Origin: UBA11400 sp964550435
GTDB lineage: Bacteria; Bacteroidota; Rhodothermia; Balneolales; HLUCCA01
Assembly: GCA_964550435.1 (NCBI GenBank)
Contig: CAZJZI010000001.1
Location: forward strand, 1-64,000
Length of the DNA: 64,000 nt
Direction of reading: 5' to 3'
A program made the translations under genes and the position numbers. Of this stretch, positions 17,636-27,138 are shown piece after piece. Below the pieces are notes generated by a model, which saw nothing but the letters and a program-made list of their open reading frames with translations, was not told the DNA's origin and did no database searches. How positions within the stretch are numbered: the first letter of the stretch is position 1; each line of letters starts with the position of its first letter.

Positions 17636-19789
17636 ATGGCAAAAAAGGGTACGAGCAGTCTGGAAAAACTAATAATTGAATTTCTGGATCATTATCCGGA
17701 TATGTATGTCCCTGTGGATCTGATTGCTACAGCACTCAAAATGCATGATGCCAGAGACATGAAACGTCTGAATAAAACAGTACAAAAAATGATTGTACGG
17801 CAGATGTTAAAAACGAATAAGTCGGGACATGTCAAACCCTCAGTGAATGAACAAGATTCCTCTATTTTGGAGGGTATACTTCAGGTAAACCGGTTTGGAA
17901 CAGGCTTTGTGACCTTGGATGGGCAGGATCAGGATATCCGTATCCCCTCAAAACGAATGGGTATTGCGTTACCCGGTGATTTGGTTCGTATCCAGTTAAT
18001 GGGACGATCCAGGTCTGATAACCGACAAGAAGGTCGAATAACCGAGGTAAAACGTCGTGCAAATAGAATATTTGTAGGAACAATGGTTCGTGAGAAATCC
18101 GGTTCATGTTACATTGTACCAGACGAAAAATCTGCACAAACCGACTTCTTTGTCCACCCAGATAACACTCTGGGGGCTTCAAATAATGATAAAGTCGTTT
18201 TTAAACTCATTGACTGGATTCATCCGAAAACACTTCCAGAAGCCAGGGTAATCGAAAACCTTGGAAACAAGAAAACCAATGATGCTGCCGTGCTTTCAAT
18301 ACTGGCAGAGAACCAGATTGTAAGCACTTTCCCTAAAGCAGTAGATGGGTTTGCAGACAAAATTGCCGTTGAGATTCCGAAATCAGAGTATAAACGACGA
18401 TTAGACATCCGTGATAAAGTTGTATTTACTATAGATCCGATTGATGCTAAGGATTTTGATGATGCACTAAGTATTGATGTACTCGACAATGGCAATTACT
18501 ATTTGGGAGTCCATATTGCAGATGTGACGCATTACATGCAACCCGAAACTGTATTAGATAAAGAAGCTTTGGAGCGTGGGACCAGCGTTTATCTGGTAGA
18601 TAGGGTGATTCCAATGTTACCTGAATCATTGAGCAACGGGGTATGTAGCTTGCGCCCAAATGAAGAAAAGCTATGTTATTCATGTTTCATGGAGATAACA
18701 TCTGAGGGGCAGGTAGTAAATTACGAAATCCGCGAAACGGTTATTTTCTCGAAGTTCAGATTCACCTATGAACAAGCCCAGGAGGTAATTGAAGGTAAAA
18801 CTCATGAGTTTTCAAAAGAAATGCATCTCTTGCATAAACTTTCGAAAATGTTGACTGAGAACCGTTTTAAACACGGTGCAATGGACTTTGATACCCCTGA
18901 ACCCAGATTTGAACTCGATGAAAAGGGGCACCCATTATCGGTAGTGATCAAGCCTAGACTAGAGGCACATAGACTTGTAGAAGAATGCATGCTTTTGGCG
19001 AATAAAACGGTATCTATTCATGTTGAAAACCTCAGAAACGATGCCCCAAAATCAAAGACCAGAGACAAAAATCTGTTTCCATTTATATACCGGGTGCACG
19101 ATAAACCAGATCCAGAAAAACTTTTGAATATAGGTGAAATGGTTGGCCCTATTGGCATTCAATTTAAGCCGAACCCTGCAAAAATCAACTCAAAAGTAAT
19201 AAATGAACTCCTTGAAGCCATCAAAGGGCACCCACTTCAAAATACCATAAACGAACTTGTACTTCGGTCAATGGCTAAAGCTGTTTATAGTCCAAAAAAT
19301 ATTGGACACTTTGGACTTCATTTCAAACATTACACACATTTTACAAGTCCGATTAGACGATATCCTGATATACTTGTACACCGATTGTTGAAAGGTTATG
19401 CAGCTGGTGTACCCAGTTACAGATATAGTGAACTCGAAGAACTCGGATTCCATTGCAGCGAACGCGAGAAAATGGCCGTAAATGCCGAAAGAGATTCCAT
19501 TAAACTGAAACAGGTAGAATTCATGTCTGATCGTATTGGTCAGTCTTTTGATGGAACAATCAGCGGTGTGACCGATAAAGGCTTGTTTGTTGTACTTAAA
19601 GATGTGTATTGTGAAGGATTAGTAAGAATCAGTGATCTTGATGACGATTACTATATTTACGAGGCCACACGACATGTACTTAGAGGCAGAACTCGTGGCA
19701 AAACGTATCAACTTGGTGGCGATATCAGAGTAAAAGTTTTTTCAACCAATCTGGAACAAAGAACTATAGATTTTGTTTTATCTAAGTAA
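17636..19789 (+). CDS. rnr: Ribonuclease R
   Basis: Processive 3'-5' exoribonuclease. I chose the ATG at 17636 (717 aa) because AAGGA precedes it at suitable spacing and MAKKGTSS begins the expected N-terminus. An in-frame start at 17576 lies inside tamB. A winged-helix-like N-terminus is followed by cold-shock domains (GILQVNRFGTGFVTLDG). The RNB catalytic domain has the DPIDAKDFDDALSID metal-binding Asp cluster and HFTSPIRRYPDILVHR. A C-terminal S1 domain (FDGTISGVTDKGLFVVL) completes the RNase II/R architecture; the lack of a long basic tail leaves RNase II possible, but the N-terminal helix favours RNase R. Confidence 0.92.
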   Translation: MAKKGTSSLEKLIIEFLDHYPDMYVPVDLIATALKMHDARDMKRLNKTVQKMIVRQMLKTNKSGHVKPSVNEQDSSILEGILQVNRFGTGFVTLDGQDQDIRIPSKRMGIALPGDLVRIQLMGRSRSDNRQEGRITEVKRRANRIFVGTMVREKSGSCYIVPDEKSAQTDFFVHPDNTLGASNNDKVVFKLIDWIHPKTLPEARVIENLGNKKTNDAAVLSILAENQIVSTFPKAVDGFADKIAVEIPKSEYKRRLDIRDKVVFTIDPIDAKDFDDALSIDVLDNGNYYLGVHIADVTHYMQPETVLDKEALERGTSVYLVDRVIPMLPESLSNGVCSLRPNEEKLCYSCFMEITSEGQVVNYEIRETVIFSKFRFTYEQAQEVIEGKTHEFSKEMHLLHKLSKMLTENRFKHGAMDFDTPEPRFELDEKGHPLSVVIKPRLEAHRLVEECMLLANKTVSIHVENLRNDAPKSKTRDKNLFPFIYRVHDKPDPEKLLNIGEMVGPIGIQFKPNPAKINSKVINELLEAIKGHPLQNTINELVLRSMAKAVYSPKNIGHFGLHFKHYTHFTSPIRRYPDILVHRLLKGYAAGVPSYRYSELEELGFHCSEREKMAVNAERDSIKLKQVEFMSDRIGQSFDGTISGVTDKGLFVVLKDVYCEGLVRISDLDDDYYIYEATRHVLRGRTRGKTYQLGGDIRVKVFSTNLEQRTIDFVLSK

Positions 19790-19836
19790 CTCAGGTTTAT
19801 GCTAAATTCAAACTTCCACCGTTTTAAGTTCATTAG

Positions 19837-22800
19837 ATGAATCTACTTCATAATGATATGAAATCCAGAAACCTTATAACCCTCCTGGCAACCCTGATTG
19901 TTCTACTAATCAGCGTTCCGTCCAGTGCCCAGTTTTCATTCGGCAAAAACCGAGTTCAGTACAGTAATTTTGAATGGCGTTATATTCAATCGGATCACTT
20001 CGATGTATATTACTACGACACAGAAAATTATTATCTCGCTGAATTTGCTTCATATGCTCTGGAAGGAGCGTATCAACAGCTGATGGATGACTTCCAACAT
20101 GAGATTACAGATCGAATCCAAGTGATTCTGTATGCTTCACATTCAGAATTTTCTGAAACGAATGTCGTTCCATTACCCATTGATGCTCAAGGTATAGGTG
20201 GAGTTACTGACAAGTACAAAAACCGCATTACCATGCCGTTTCAGGGGGATTATGCCGAGTTTCGAAGGGTACTTCAACACGAGTTGGTCCATGCTGTATT
20301 CAATGACATGTTTTATGGTGGAACAGTTCAGTCTATCGTACAAAACAACATACAACTAGTATTCCCGCTTTGGTTTGAAGAGGGTTTGGCAGAGTTCATG
20401 GCACTTGGGTGGGATTCAAACACCGATATGTTCATGCGGGACGCAACCATGAACACCTACCTCCCCCCATTAACGCAACTAGGTGGATATTTTGCATATC
20501 GGGGCGGGCAATCGTTCTGGTTTTTTGTCTCTGACGAGTATGGTAGAGAGAAAATTGGCGAAATTCTACAGCGAATCAAATCCACCCGAAGTGTCGAGGC
20601 AGGTCTAAGGCAATCTCTTGGCCTAGACCTTGATGATCTATCAGAACGCTGGCTTGACTGGCTCAGGAAACGGTATTTCCCTGAAATTACAAATCGTGAA
20701 ACCCTTCGGGATATAAGCTCTCAGATTACGGAACGTGAACTTGAAGGTGCCTACAATACCAGCCCTGCAATATCTCCTCAAGGTGATAAAATCGCACTTA
20801 TCACAAACAAAAGAGGATACTTCGACGTCGTGGTTCTCAACTCATTTGATGGTAGGATTTTGAAAACGCTCATTCGTGGTGAGGATAATGTCAATTTCGA
20901 AGAGCTCAATATACTACGCCCAAACTTGGGATGGTCTCCAGACGGGAAGTATGTTGTACTTTCTACGCGATCTGAGGGTCGGAATGATGTCACTTTGGTG
21001 AATTACGAAACTGGAGACATAGAGAAACTCGTTTTTCCGGGATTGAACGCTGTAGGTAGTGTCGCATGGTCCCCCGATGGATCCAAAATTGCATTTGATG
21101 GGACTGATGGGGCTATTGTAGGTATTTATGTCTATGATCTAAATCTTAAAAGACTGTACTCATTGACGGATGATGTCTTCAGTGACCGTGAACCTGCATG
21201 GGATGTTAATTCGGAGTACGTTTACTTTGTTTCTGATAGAGGTGCAAGAACCAAAGTTGGAACGTATCGACAAAACTTCAGCATGTTGTTGAACCCTTCA
21301 TTGAACCAGACCGATATTTATCGAATTCGGATAGGGGACACAGAAGCAGAGAGGGTCACCCGAACAGACAACTTTTCGGAGATGCGACCACAGCTCGCTC
21401 AGAACAATCAGATGTTCTTTATTTCTGATGAAAACGGAATTCAGAATGTGTATGTAATGGATCTAGTAACTTCAGAATCCTCTCCAATTACGGATCTGCT
21501 GAATGGTGTTATGCAGATGTCAGTGAGTCGTGATGGTACCAGAATGGCCATTAATAGTATTAATAAGGGATATATCGATATATTTCTTGTTCAAAATCCG
21601 ATAAACAGAATAAAAACTGAACCGCTTACCTCGAATAACTGGGCACAATTCAGATCTGAGGTTGAAGATGTGGAGCGAGTACCGGGGATTAATTTTTCAA
21701 GAAGTTTGGTCAATCGTGACCTACTACAGTTCGGCCTGCAGGACACCACACCGGCCGCCAATCCGGATTTAGCGATACTCACAATTGAAGACACAACTAA
21801 AGTTATCGAACCAGTAACTGAAAATTCTCAGTTAGATTTCAGGAACTACGTTTTTGGAGACTTGACCGACCCTGAAACGGGTGAACCAATGGTGACTGAT
21901 GTCTTTAACTTGTCGGATACACGTCTTGAAGATGGGCGCTATATACCTAAAAAATACCGACTCACATTTACACCTGACTTCACCTATGCTGGAGGAGCGT
22001 TGTCTACCGGATACGGCGTTTTCGCCTTAACTCAGTTGGTATTTTCTGATTTATTGGGTGATCATCAGATAGGAATAGCTTCTAACCTGGTATTCGACCT
22101 GCGAAACTCTGACTACGTGTTGTCTTACGGTTATTTTAAAAACCGTACAAATGTACTTGCGAACTACTTTCATACATCTAGAAATTTCCAATATTTCACG
22201 GGTGAGATTGTCAGATTTCGTTACTATGGTGGGGGAGTAACCTTCTCGAGACCTTTTAATAAATTTGAAAGATTTGATTACGGTGCCAGCTTTATAACCA
22301 TTTCGAGGGATTTTAGTAATATTTTGAACTCAAATCGTGAGAATGAAAAAGGATACTTCTTGTATCCACAGCTTACGTACACCAAAGATGTTACGCTACC
22401 TGGTTTCCTTGCTCCAAGAGGAGGTAGACGCTATGCAATTAGTATATCAGGTAGTCCACCAATAGGGAATGACGTGTTACAGTTTGCATCTGTCAACAGC
22501 GACATCAGGCAGTACTTTGGTTTATTGAACGGCATGTACACATTTGCCTTCAGAGCTTCTGGAGCTGCTTCCTTTGGTCGTGACAGCCAAACATTCTTCC
22601 TTGGTGGGATAGATAACTGGATCAATTATTCCTGGGCAGGAGGAGAGTTGCCTATTGACCGACTTGAGGACATCTTCTTTACACTACCTGCAATTCCACT
22701 TCGTGGACACCTATATAATGCTGTTAATGGGGATAAATTCGCATTGTTTAATGCAGAATTCAGATTTCCACTCGTTGCTGCTTTGCTCCCGGGACCTATT

Positions 22801-23013
22801 CCAATTTTACCACTATACAACATCACTGGAAATGCTTTCTTCGATGTTGGTACTGCATGGCAAGGTGATCAAAGACAAGAAATCCTAGCTGGTGCTGGTT
22901 TTGGACTCCGCACTATTTTACTTGGGTTACCATTCAGATGGGATGTTGGGTGGCCTTACGATGGTAGTTTTGGACGAAGAGTACATTATTTCAGCATCGG
23001 ACTCGACTTCTAG
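19837..23013 (+). CDS. Secreted metallopeptidase-like / TolB beta-propeller / outer-membrane barrel fusion
   Basis: The 1058-residue exported protein has a signal peptide ending near residue 31 (VPSSAQ). Residues about 35-270 form a peptidase-MA-like domain with HELVH at 148-152 and WFEEGLAEF (179-187), a complete gluzincin zinc site. Residues about 290-610 hold TolB/WD40-like propeller blades, including PAISPQGDKIALITN, LGWSPDGKYVVLST and VAWSPDGSKIAFDG. From about 650 the sequence becomes beta-barrel-like and ends NATGNAFFDVGTAWQ...YFSIGLDF with a terminal Phe, as in Omp85/BamA barrels. I infer an outer-membrane-anchored protease or sensor. Start 19837 is the first ATG; 19858 is an alternative. 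Neither has a clear Shine-Dalgarno. Confidence 0.8.
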   Translation: MNLLHNDMKSRNLITLLATLIVLLISVPSSAQFSFGKNRVQYSNFEWRYIQSDHFDVYYYDTENYYLAEFASYALEGAYQQLMDDFQHEITDRIQVILYASHSEFSETNVVPLPIDAQGIGGVTDKYKNRITMPFQGDYAEFRRVLQHELVHAVFNDMFYGGTVQSIVQNNIQLVFPLWFEEGLAEFMALGWDSNTDMFMRDATMNTYLPPLTQLGGYFAYRGGQSFWFFVSDEYGREKIGEILQRIKSTRSVEAGLRQSLGLDLDDLSERWLDWLRKRYFPEITNRETLRDISSQITERELEGAYNTSPAISPQGDKIALITNKRGYFDVVVLNSFDGRILKTLIRGEDNVNFEELNILRPNLGWSPDGKYVVLSTRSEGRNDVTLVNYETGDIEKLVFPGLNAVGSVAWSPDGSKIAFDGTDGAIVGIYVYDLNLKRLYSLTDDVFSDREPAWDVNSEYVYFVSDRGARTKVGTYRQNFSMLLNPSLNQTDIYRIRIGDTEAERVTRTDNFSEMRPQLAQNNQMFFISDENGIQNVYVMDLVTSESSPITDLLNGVMQMSVSRDGTRMAINSINKGYIDIFLVQNPINRIKTEPLTSNNWAQFRSEVEDVERVPGINFSRSLVNRDLLQFGLQDTTPAANPDLAILTIEDTTKVIEPVTENSQLDFRNYVFGDLTDPETGEPMVTDVFNLSDTRLEDGRYIPKKYRLTFTPDFTYAGGALSTGYGVFALTQLVFSDLLGDHQIGIASNLVFDLRNSDYVLSYGYFKNRTNVLANYFHTSRNFQYFTGEIVRFRYYGGGVTFSRPFNKFERFDYGASFITISRDFSNILNSNRENEKGYFLYPQLTYTKDVTLPGFLAPRGGRRYAISISGSPPIGNDVLQFASVNSDIRQYFGLLNGMYTFAFRASGAASFGRDSQTFFLGGIDNWINYSWAGGELPIDRLEDIFFTLPAIPLRGHLYNAVNGDKFALFNAEFRFPLVAALLPGPIPILPLYNITGNAFFDVGTAWQGDQRQEILAGAGFGLRTILLGLPFRWDVGWPYDGSFGRRVHYFSIGLDF

Positions 23014-23037
23014 ATATTTCAAACTTTACTTTATATC

Positions 23038-23073
23038 GGGATAATCAACAAAAATTTGGTTATCCCTTTTTTT
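23038..23073 (+). terminator. Rho-independent terminator after the propeller-barrel gene
   Basis: Stem GGGATAATC (23038-23046) / GGTTATCCC (23058-23066), nine pairs with one G-T, followed by seven Ts. The T-run is on the plus strand only, so it terminates the rqcH-aro-tamB-rnr-propeller side. Confidence 0.82.
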
Positions 23074-24382
23074 ATTCACTTATGGTTGTTGATACACTAA
23101 CTAGCTTGTCAACCTGAAATGCTTGATCTCTTAGATAAACTAAAGCATGATATTCTTGTCTTGTTGATGCAAATGAGGCATCCAAAACAGTGTCATTAAT
23201 TGAGTTACCTTCCAATACTACATACTTATAGGCATATTGACCCTCTTTTACGATAGCCTCTCCCGTGTACATACGAATCTGAGGATTCCAGGTCATTTTA
23301 CTCGACGGTTGAATTCCCCATTGGTTAAATCCACCGATCAGGTATACATCTCCATACGGCCTTGTATCTTCATCCATTTCCAAACTAAACTGCACCAGTG
23401 CGTATCTCGCATCGTAAGTTCTGGAAGGAGATGTAGTCAACCTCGATCTGCGCTGTTGTGGAGCTACACTCAAATTCACTACATCCCTGTTTAATGTCAC
23501 TCGTGGTATTGTGAATCTATCTTCAAAATCAACAACTTGAGTAGAGTATTGGTCAATATTACCTAGACCCAAGTCGAAAAATTCATAAGCACCGATAAAA
23601 GCTCGGTTTCTGGATAAATACAACCGAGCATTAAACTGTTCCGAGAAGTCCTTTTGATCTGCTTTTCGTGCCTGAGCCCAAAACTGATTTTGAACAAAGT
23701 AAATATTCAGATCAACTTGTGGGATGATTGAAGTGTCTTCATACTTATATCGGGCAAAAAGCTGGTGATGTCGAAGGTAGCGTTCGTCTTGATTAAAGAG
23801 TTCTTCAATTTGAATTTCAGAAGTACCGGTGGTCTCGACCACAAAAAAAGGTACAGAAAAGAGTACCTGATTACTGTATTGTCGGTACACATGCATCATG
23901 TAGTTGCCACTTCTGGTTACTCCAAACCGTTCATTTGGGATTGTGTAAGAGTATGACAAGTATGAAGGATTCTGAGGTCGACCTTTTGTTCCTTCCCCGA
24001 AATAGTCACTTTGGAACCCTCGCAAAAAGAAATTTGGAAGTAGGCGAGAGTCGGACCAATCTGATTGGTGATGTGTTATTTCGACTCTAAACATATCTGA
24101 ATCGATACCCAGGTCATCAAATTGAAGGGTAAGTCGCTGTGAAGAGTTTAATTCGATTATAGGTGCTGATCCATGAGCACCTCGAAATAACTGGATGCTT
24201 TTGATGTCGTCAGCCGGGAGACTCTGACCTGGGACAGTGAACTGATTCACGTACAGTTTTTGGGAGCCAGTGGTAGGTGAGTCACTGTATAAACCAGGTC
24301 CAGAAGTTCCGCATTGAGTTAGTAGCAAACAGGTTAAACCCGCAGCCATTCTAGTAAAGATTGATCGAGCCTTGAAAAACAA
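23072..24382 (-). CDS. DUF5103 protein, type IX secretion system Plug homologue (lipoprotein)
   Basis: The 436-residue protein matches DUF5103: KSIQLFRGAHGSAPIIELNSSQRLTLQFDDL early, TIPNERFGVTRSGNYMMHVY in the middle, and a C-terminal starch-binding-like VYLIGGFNQWGIQPSSKMTWN segment. In Flavobacterium the DUF5103 Plug protein gates the SprA translocon of the type IX secretion system. The start at 24382 gives a proper lipoprotein signal: basic MFFKARSIFTR, hydrophobic core, then LLLTQC. Starting at 24349 would remove all positive charges. The chosen start overlaps dapF by 32 nt. No other T9SS gene is in view. Confidence 0.82.
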   Translation of the reverse strand: MFFKARSIFTRMAAGLTCLLLTQCGTSGPGLYSDSPTTGSQKLYVNQFTVPGQSLPADDIKSIQLFRGAHGSAPIIELNSSQRLTLQFDDLGIDSDMFRVEITHHQSDWSDSRLLPNFFLRGFQSDYFGEGTKGRPQNPSYLSYSYTIPNERFGVTRSGNYMMHVYRQYSNQVLFSVPFFVVETTGTSEIQIEELFNQDERYLRHHQLFARYKYEDTSIIPQVDLNIYFVQNQFWAQARKADQKDFSEQFNARLYLSRNRAFIGAYEFFDLGLGNIDQYSTQVVDFEDRFTIPRVTLNRDVVNLSVAPQQRRSRLTTSPSRTYDARYALVQFSLEMDEDTRPYGDVYLIGGFNQWGIQPSSKMTWNPQIRMYTGEAIVKEGQYAYKYVVLEGNSINDTVLDASFASTRQEYHALVYLRDQAFQVDKLVSVSTTISE

Positions 24383-25166
24383 TTTCAGCTGGTCCTTTCA
24401 GAGTCAGTTCTTTATAAGTATTAATATGTTCAGAAGAATTAAATGTGCAAGTAACCATTCCGCCCGTGTTGAATACTCTAATCGATTTACGGTTAGTTAC
24501 ATGGCCATGGCAAATAGCTGATGCAAGTGAGCCGGTACCACATGATAACGTCAAATCCTCAACGCCCCGTTCATAAGTTATCAGATTTATAGAATCGTCG
24601 TCGATGGGGTAATAAAAATTTACATTTGTACCTTTGGGAGCAAATCTGGTATCAAATCGTAATCTTTTGCCAATTAATCTCAGATATTCTAAGTTACTCA
24701 GCTCGTCAGAATTATCAAGCTTGATACAAATATGTTCTGTGCCAGTATTCAGAATCTCTATGCTACCAAATTCTTCATCAAAGATACTTCTAAGCAATGG
24801 TATTGCAGGAAAACTCAACGTTACTTCTGATTCATCTACAACTACAGAGTAGAGGTTTTCGTGTACACTAAAACGATGTTTTAAAGGTACCCCAAGTTTT
24901 GAAGCAAGGCGAGCAATACATCTACCCCCATTCCCGCACATGCCTGCATCGCTACCATCAGCATTCAGGTATACCATAGTGTAGTCTGTGTCAGGAATCT
25001 CCCTGGGATAAAGGGCCAAAATCCCATCGGCTCCAATTCCAAAACGTCTATCACAAAGTATAGAGGCGGAATTCTTTAAATGCTGCACTTTGTAACCAGA
25101 ATTTCGAAAATCAAAGGCAATGAAATCGTTACCAGTGCCCTGGAGTTTAAAAAAAGGAGTATTCAT
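24351..25166 (-). CDS. dapF: Diaminopimelate epimerase
   Basis: Converts LL- to meso-diaminopimelate for lysine and peptidoglycan synthesis. Its 271 residues are full length. Both catalytic cysteines are present: Cys77 in AGMCGNGGRC and Cys209 in DLTLSCGTGS. The N-terminus FFKLQGTGNDFI is canonical. It overlaps the end of holB by 4 nt and the start of the DUF5103 gene by 32 nt, so it is part of the minus-strand run ccmB-holB-dapF-DUF5103. Confidence 0.95.
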   Translation of the reverse strand: MNTPFFKLQGTGNDFIAFDFRNSGYKVQHLKNSASILCDRRFGIGADGILALYPREIPDTDYTMVYLNADGSDAGMCGNGGRCIARLASKLGVPLKHRFSVHENLYSVVVDESEVTLSFPAIPLLRSIFDEEFGSIEILNTGTEHICIKLDNSDELSNLEYLRLIGKRLRFDTRFAPKGTNVNFYYPIDDDSINLITYERGVEDLTLSCGTGSLASAICHGHVTNRKSIRVFNTGGMVTCTFNSSEHINTYKELTLKGPAEIVFQGSINLY

Positions 25167-26353
25167 ATCAATTCTACAGCAGGTAAATGAAGCCAGGGGT
25201 CGGAACCGGGAAGTGGTGTTTCTAATCCGCGCATAAGGTAACTAAATCGAATAGCCATAACAGTGAACATGTATTTACCTCCAACATTTTGGCGTAACAT
25301 TGTTCTTGCTGAATCGATTTGAGCAATCATCTTTTCTACCTGGGCATTGCCCATAGATTGAACAAATTTTGAAATAACTTCAATTTGGTCTGAGTTCACT
25401 AATAATGCAGAATTTGATGTATGCATATACACCATGATGTCCTTCAGGAAGACTTCCAATAGATTCAGGATAACAATTTGTCCTTCGGTGTTATTCTCTT
25501 CGATCCACGATGATACCAAATTCAAAATTTCGGTTGCATCAAGGGTGTATGACATTCGCAAAAAGGTTACAATTTCACCACGGAGTGATTTAACCTGTTT
25601 TACATCCCAAAATCTGGCTATTGCATAATTTCCTCCTGAAATTCGTGCCATATAACCTGCATCCTCTTTGGATAAACCATCCCTTTCGATTAGGCCATTT
25701 GTGATTTCATCGGTAGTGAGTCCGGTACACTTCAAAACCTGACATCTAGACAAAATAGTGGGGAGCAAGGCATTCAGGTTGTCGGTTGTCATGATAATGA
25801 GTACATCATTAGGTGGTTCTTCCAACACCTTTAGAAACGCATTTGAAGCACTTTCATGCATATTCTCAATGCTTGTGAGAATTATGATATTCTTACGTCC
25901 CTCATTGGGTCTGAGAAAAAAAACAGGTCGAATGTCTTCTCGAAAATAGGCGATGGGATAAAATGCACGTCTATTTTTACTTATGTCATCATTAAGATCA
26001 GGTCTATTGGCAAAATCAATTATAGCATACGGATCATCTGCTAGCATTCGAATCCGGGCGTTGAACTCGGTTTTAGACAACTCACGAGGGATTGGAATAA
26101 ATACATGTATGTCAGGATGGTTCATCCAACTACTTTTTGCTGAAAAACCAGTATCACCCAAATCACTTAGATTACTTATGCCGTTCACGGCCTCAGCAAG
26201 TGCAAGTGCCAATGCTTTTTTCCCAACCCCCGGAGGTCCAGCCAAAAGATATGCATGGCCGATGCGACCTGAATCGAGAACTTTACTGATTTCTTGTTTT
26301 ACTTTATCCTGTCCCAGGACGCTGGTTTTTGCAAATTCAGCCATATTACTCAT
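25163..26353 (-). CDS. holB: DNA polymerase III delta prime subunit
   Basis: Clamp-loader subunit. AAA+ features: LGQDKVKQEISKVLDSGRIGHAYLLAGPPGVGKK near the N-terminus, FLKVLEEPPNDVLIIMTT (sensor region) and LPTILSRCQVLKC (SRC motif). The Walker A ends GKK rather than GKT/S, and no four-Cys zinc module is visible. Both fit delta prime, which need not hydrolyse ATP. I start at the ATG at 26353, which overlaps the ccmB stop as ATGAGTAA; 26368 and 26344 are possible. The protein has 396 residues from this start. Confidence 0.85.
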   Translation of the reverse strand: MSNMAEFAKTSVLGQDKVKQEISKVLDSGRIGHAYLLAGPPGVGKKALALALAEAVNGISNLSDLGDTGFSAKSSWMNHPDIHVFIPIPRELSKTEFNARIRMLADDPYAIIDFANRPDLNDDISKNRRAFYPIAYFREDIRPVFFLRPNEGRKNIIILTSIENMHESASNAFLKVLEEPPNDVLIIMTTDNLNALLPTILSRCQVLKCTGLTTDEITNGLIERDGLSKEDAGYMARISGGNYAIARFWDVKQVKSLRGEIVTFLRMSYTLDATEILNLVSSWIEENNTEGQIVILNLLEVFLKDIMVYMHTSNSALLVNSDQIEVISKFVQSMGNAQVEKMIAQIDSARTMLRQNVGGKYMFTVMAIRFSYLMRGLETPLPGSDPWLHLPAVELI

Positions 26354-27014
26354 CCCAAACAAAATCAAATAAAAGTGAACCTGTCGTTATAGTGACTCCG
26401 CAGTACCCAATCAGTGCAGCAATATCACTTACATATGTTCCATCCTGATCGCCATAGAAACCTGTAAATGTTACTTTAGCCACAATTAAGATCAATGGAA
26501 TCAATAGCGGAATAGCCAGTACCGAAAAAACAGCACCTTTTTGAGAACTTTGAGCTACCAACGAAGCCAGTAGGGTAGAAACTGATGCCAATCCAAGAGA
26601 GCCAAACACTAACCCAGTTAACATGATTGGCCACAGTATGATTTGGATATTCAGTAGAAACAGATACAGGAGAAACGAAAAAACGGCGACAGCAAGTGTG
26701 AAGATATAATTATAAATCAATTTACCCGTGAAAATATGAGTTGCCGGGAATCTTAATCTGAGTAAGTCCAGGGTTCCCTGATCAGATTCGGCAACAAATG
26801 ATCTGGATAAAGATGCCAATGAGGCAAAAAGTACAATTATCCAAAATAACCCACTTTTTGCGTGATCATGCAGATCCTCGGCCCTAAGTGCAAAGAGTAA
26901 AACCATCAAAGAGGCCAAAACAAAGGCAATGATTGTGTTTATACCAAACTTGGTGCGTAATTCAAGCCTGGCATCCTTCATAAAAACAGCGTAAGAACTA
27001 TGTAGAAATTGCAT
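26346..27014 (-). CDS. ccmB: Heme exporter protein CcmB
   Basis: Membrane subunit of the CcmAB transporter needed for system I cytochrome c maturation. It has 222 residues with six hydrophobic segments. FAKDARLELRT-like FMKDARLELRTKFGI at the N-terminus, SLSRSFVAESDQGTLDLLRL, and a C-terminal LLFDFVWDE are the family signature. No ccmA, ccmC or ccmE is in this window: only holB follows, overlapping by 8 nt. The upstream 124-nt gap to the divergent PTS gene would hold its promoter. Confidence 0.9.
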   Translation of the reverse strand: MQFLHSSYAVFMKDARLELRTKFGINTIIAFVLASLMVLLFALRAEDLHDHAKSGLFWIIVLFASLASLSRSFVAESDQGTLDLLRLRFPATHIFTGKLIYNYIFTLAVAVFSFLLYLFLLNIQIILWPIMLTGLVFGSLGLASVSTLLASLVAQSSQKGAVFSVLAIPLLIPLILIVAKVTFTGFYGDQDGTYVSDIAALIGYCGVTITTGSLLFDFVWDE

Positions 27015-27138
27015 GTTGAAAGGTACAAATTTAATCTGAAATCGTTGATCAGATGTTTGTTCTAATTCGTTTTTAGGTTGTCAGTTGGAAAATAACATCA
27101 GTATATTTGAGGCTGAAACAAAAAACTGATAGATAGAC

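Noticed and set aside
25163..26353. Inactivated ATPase in the clamp-loader gene (GKK in the P-loop)
   Set aside because: Delta prime subunits commonly lack ATPase competence, so this is expected and not a sign of decay.
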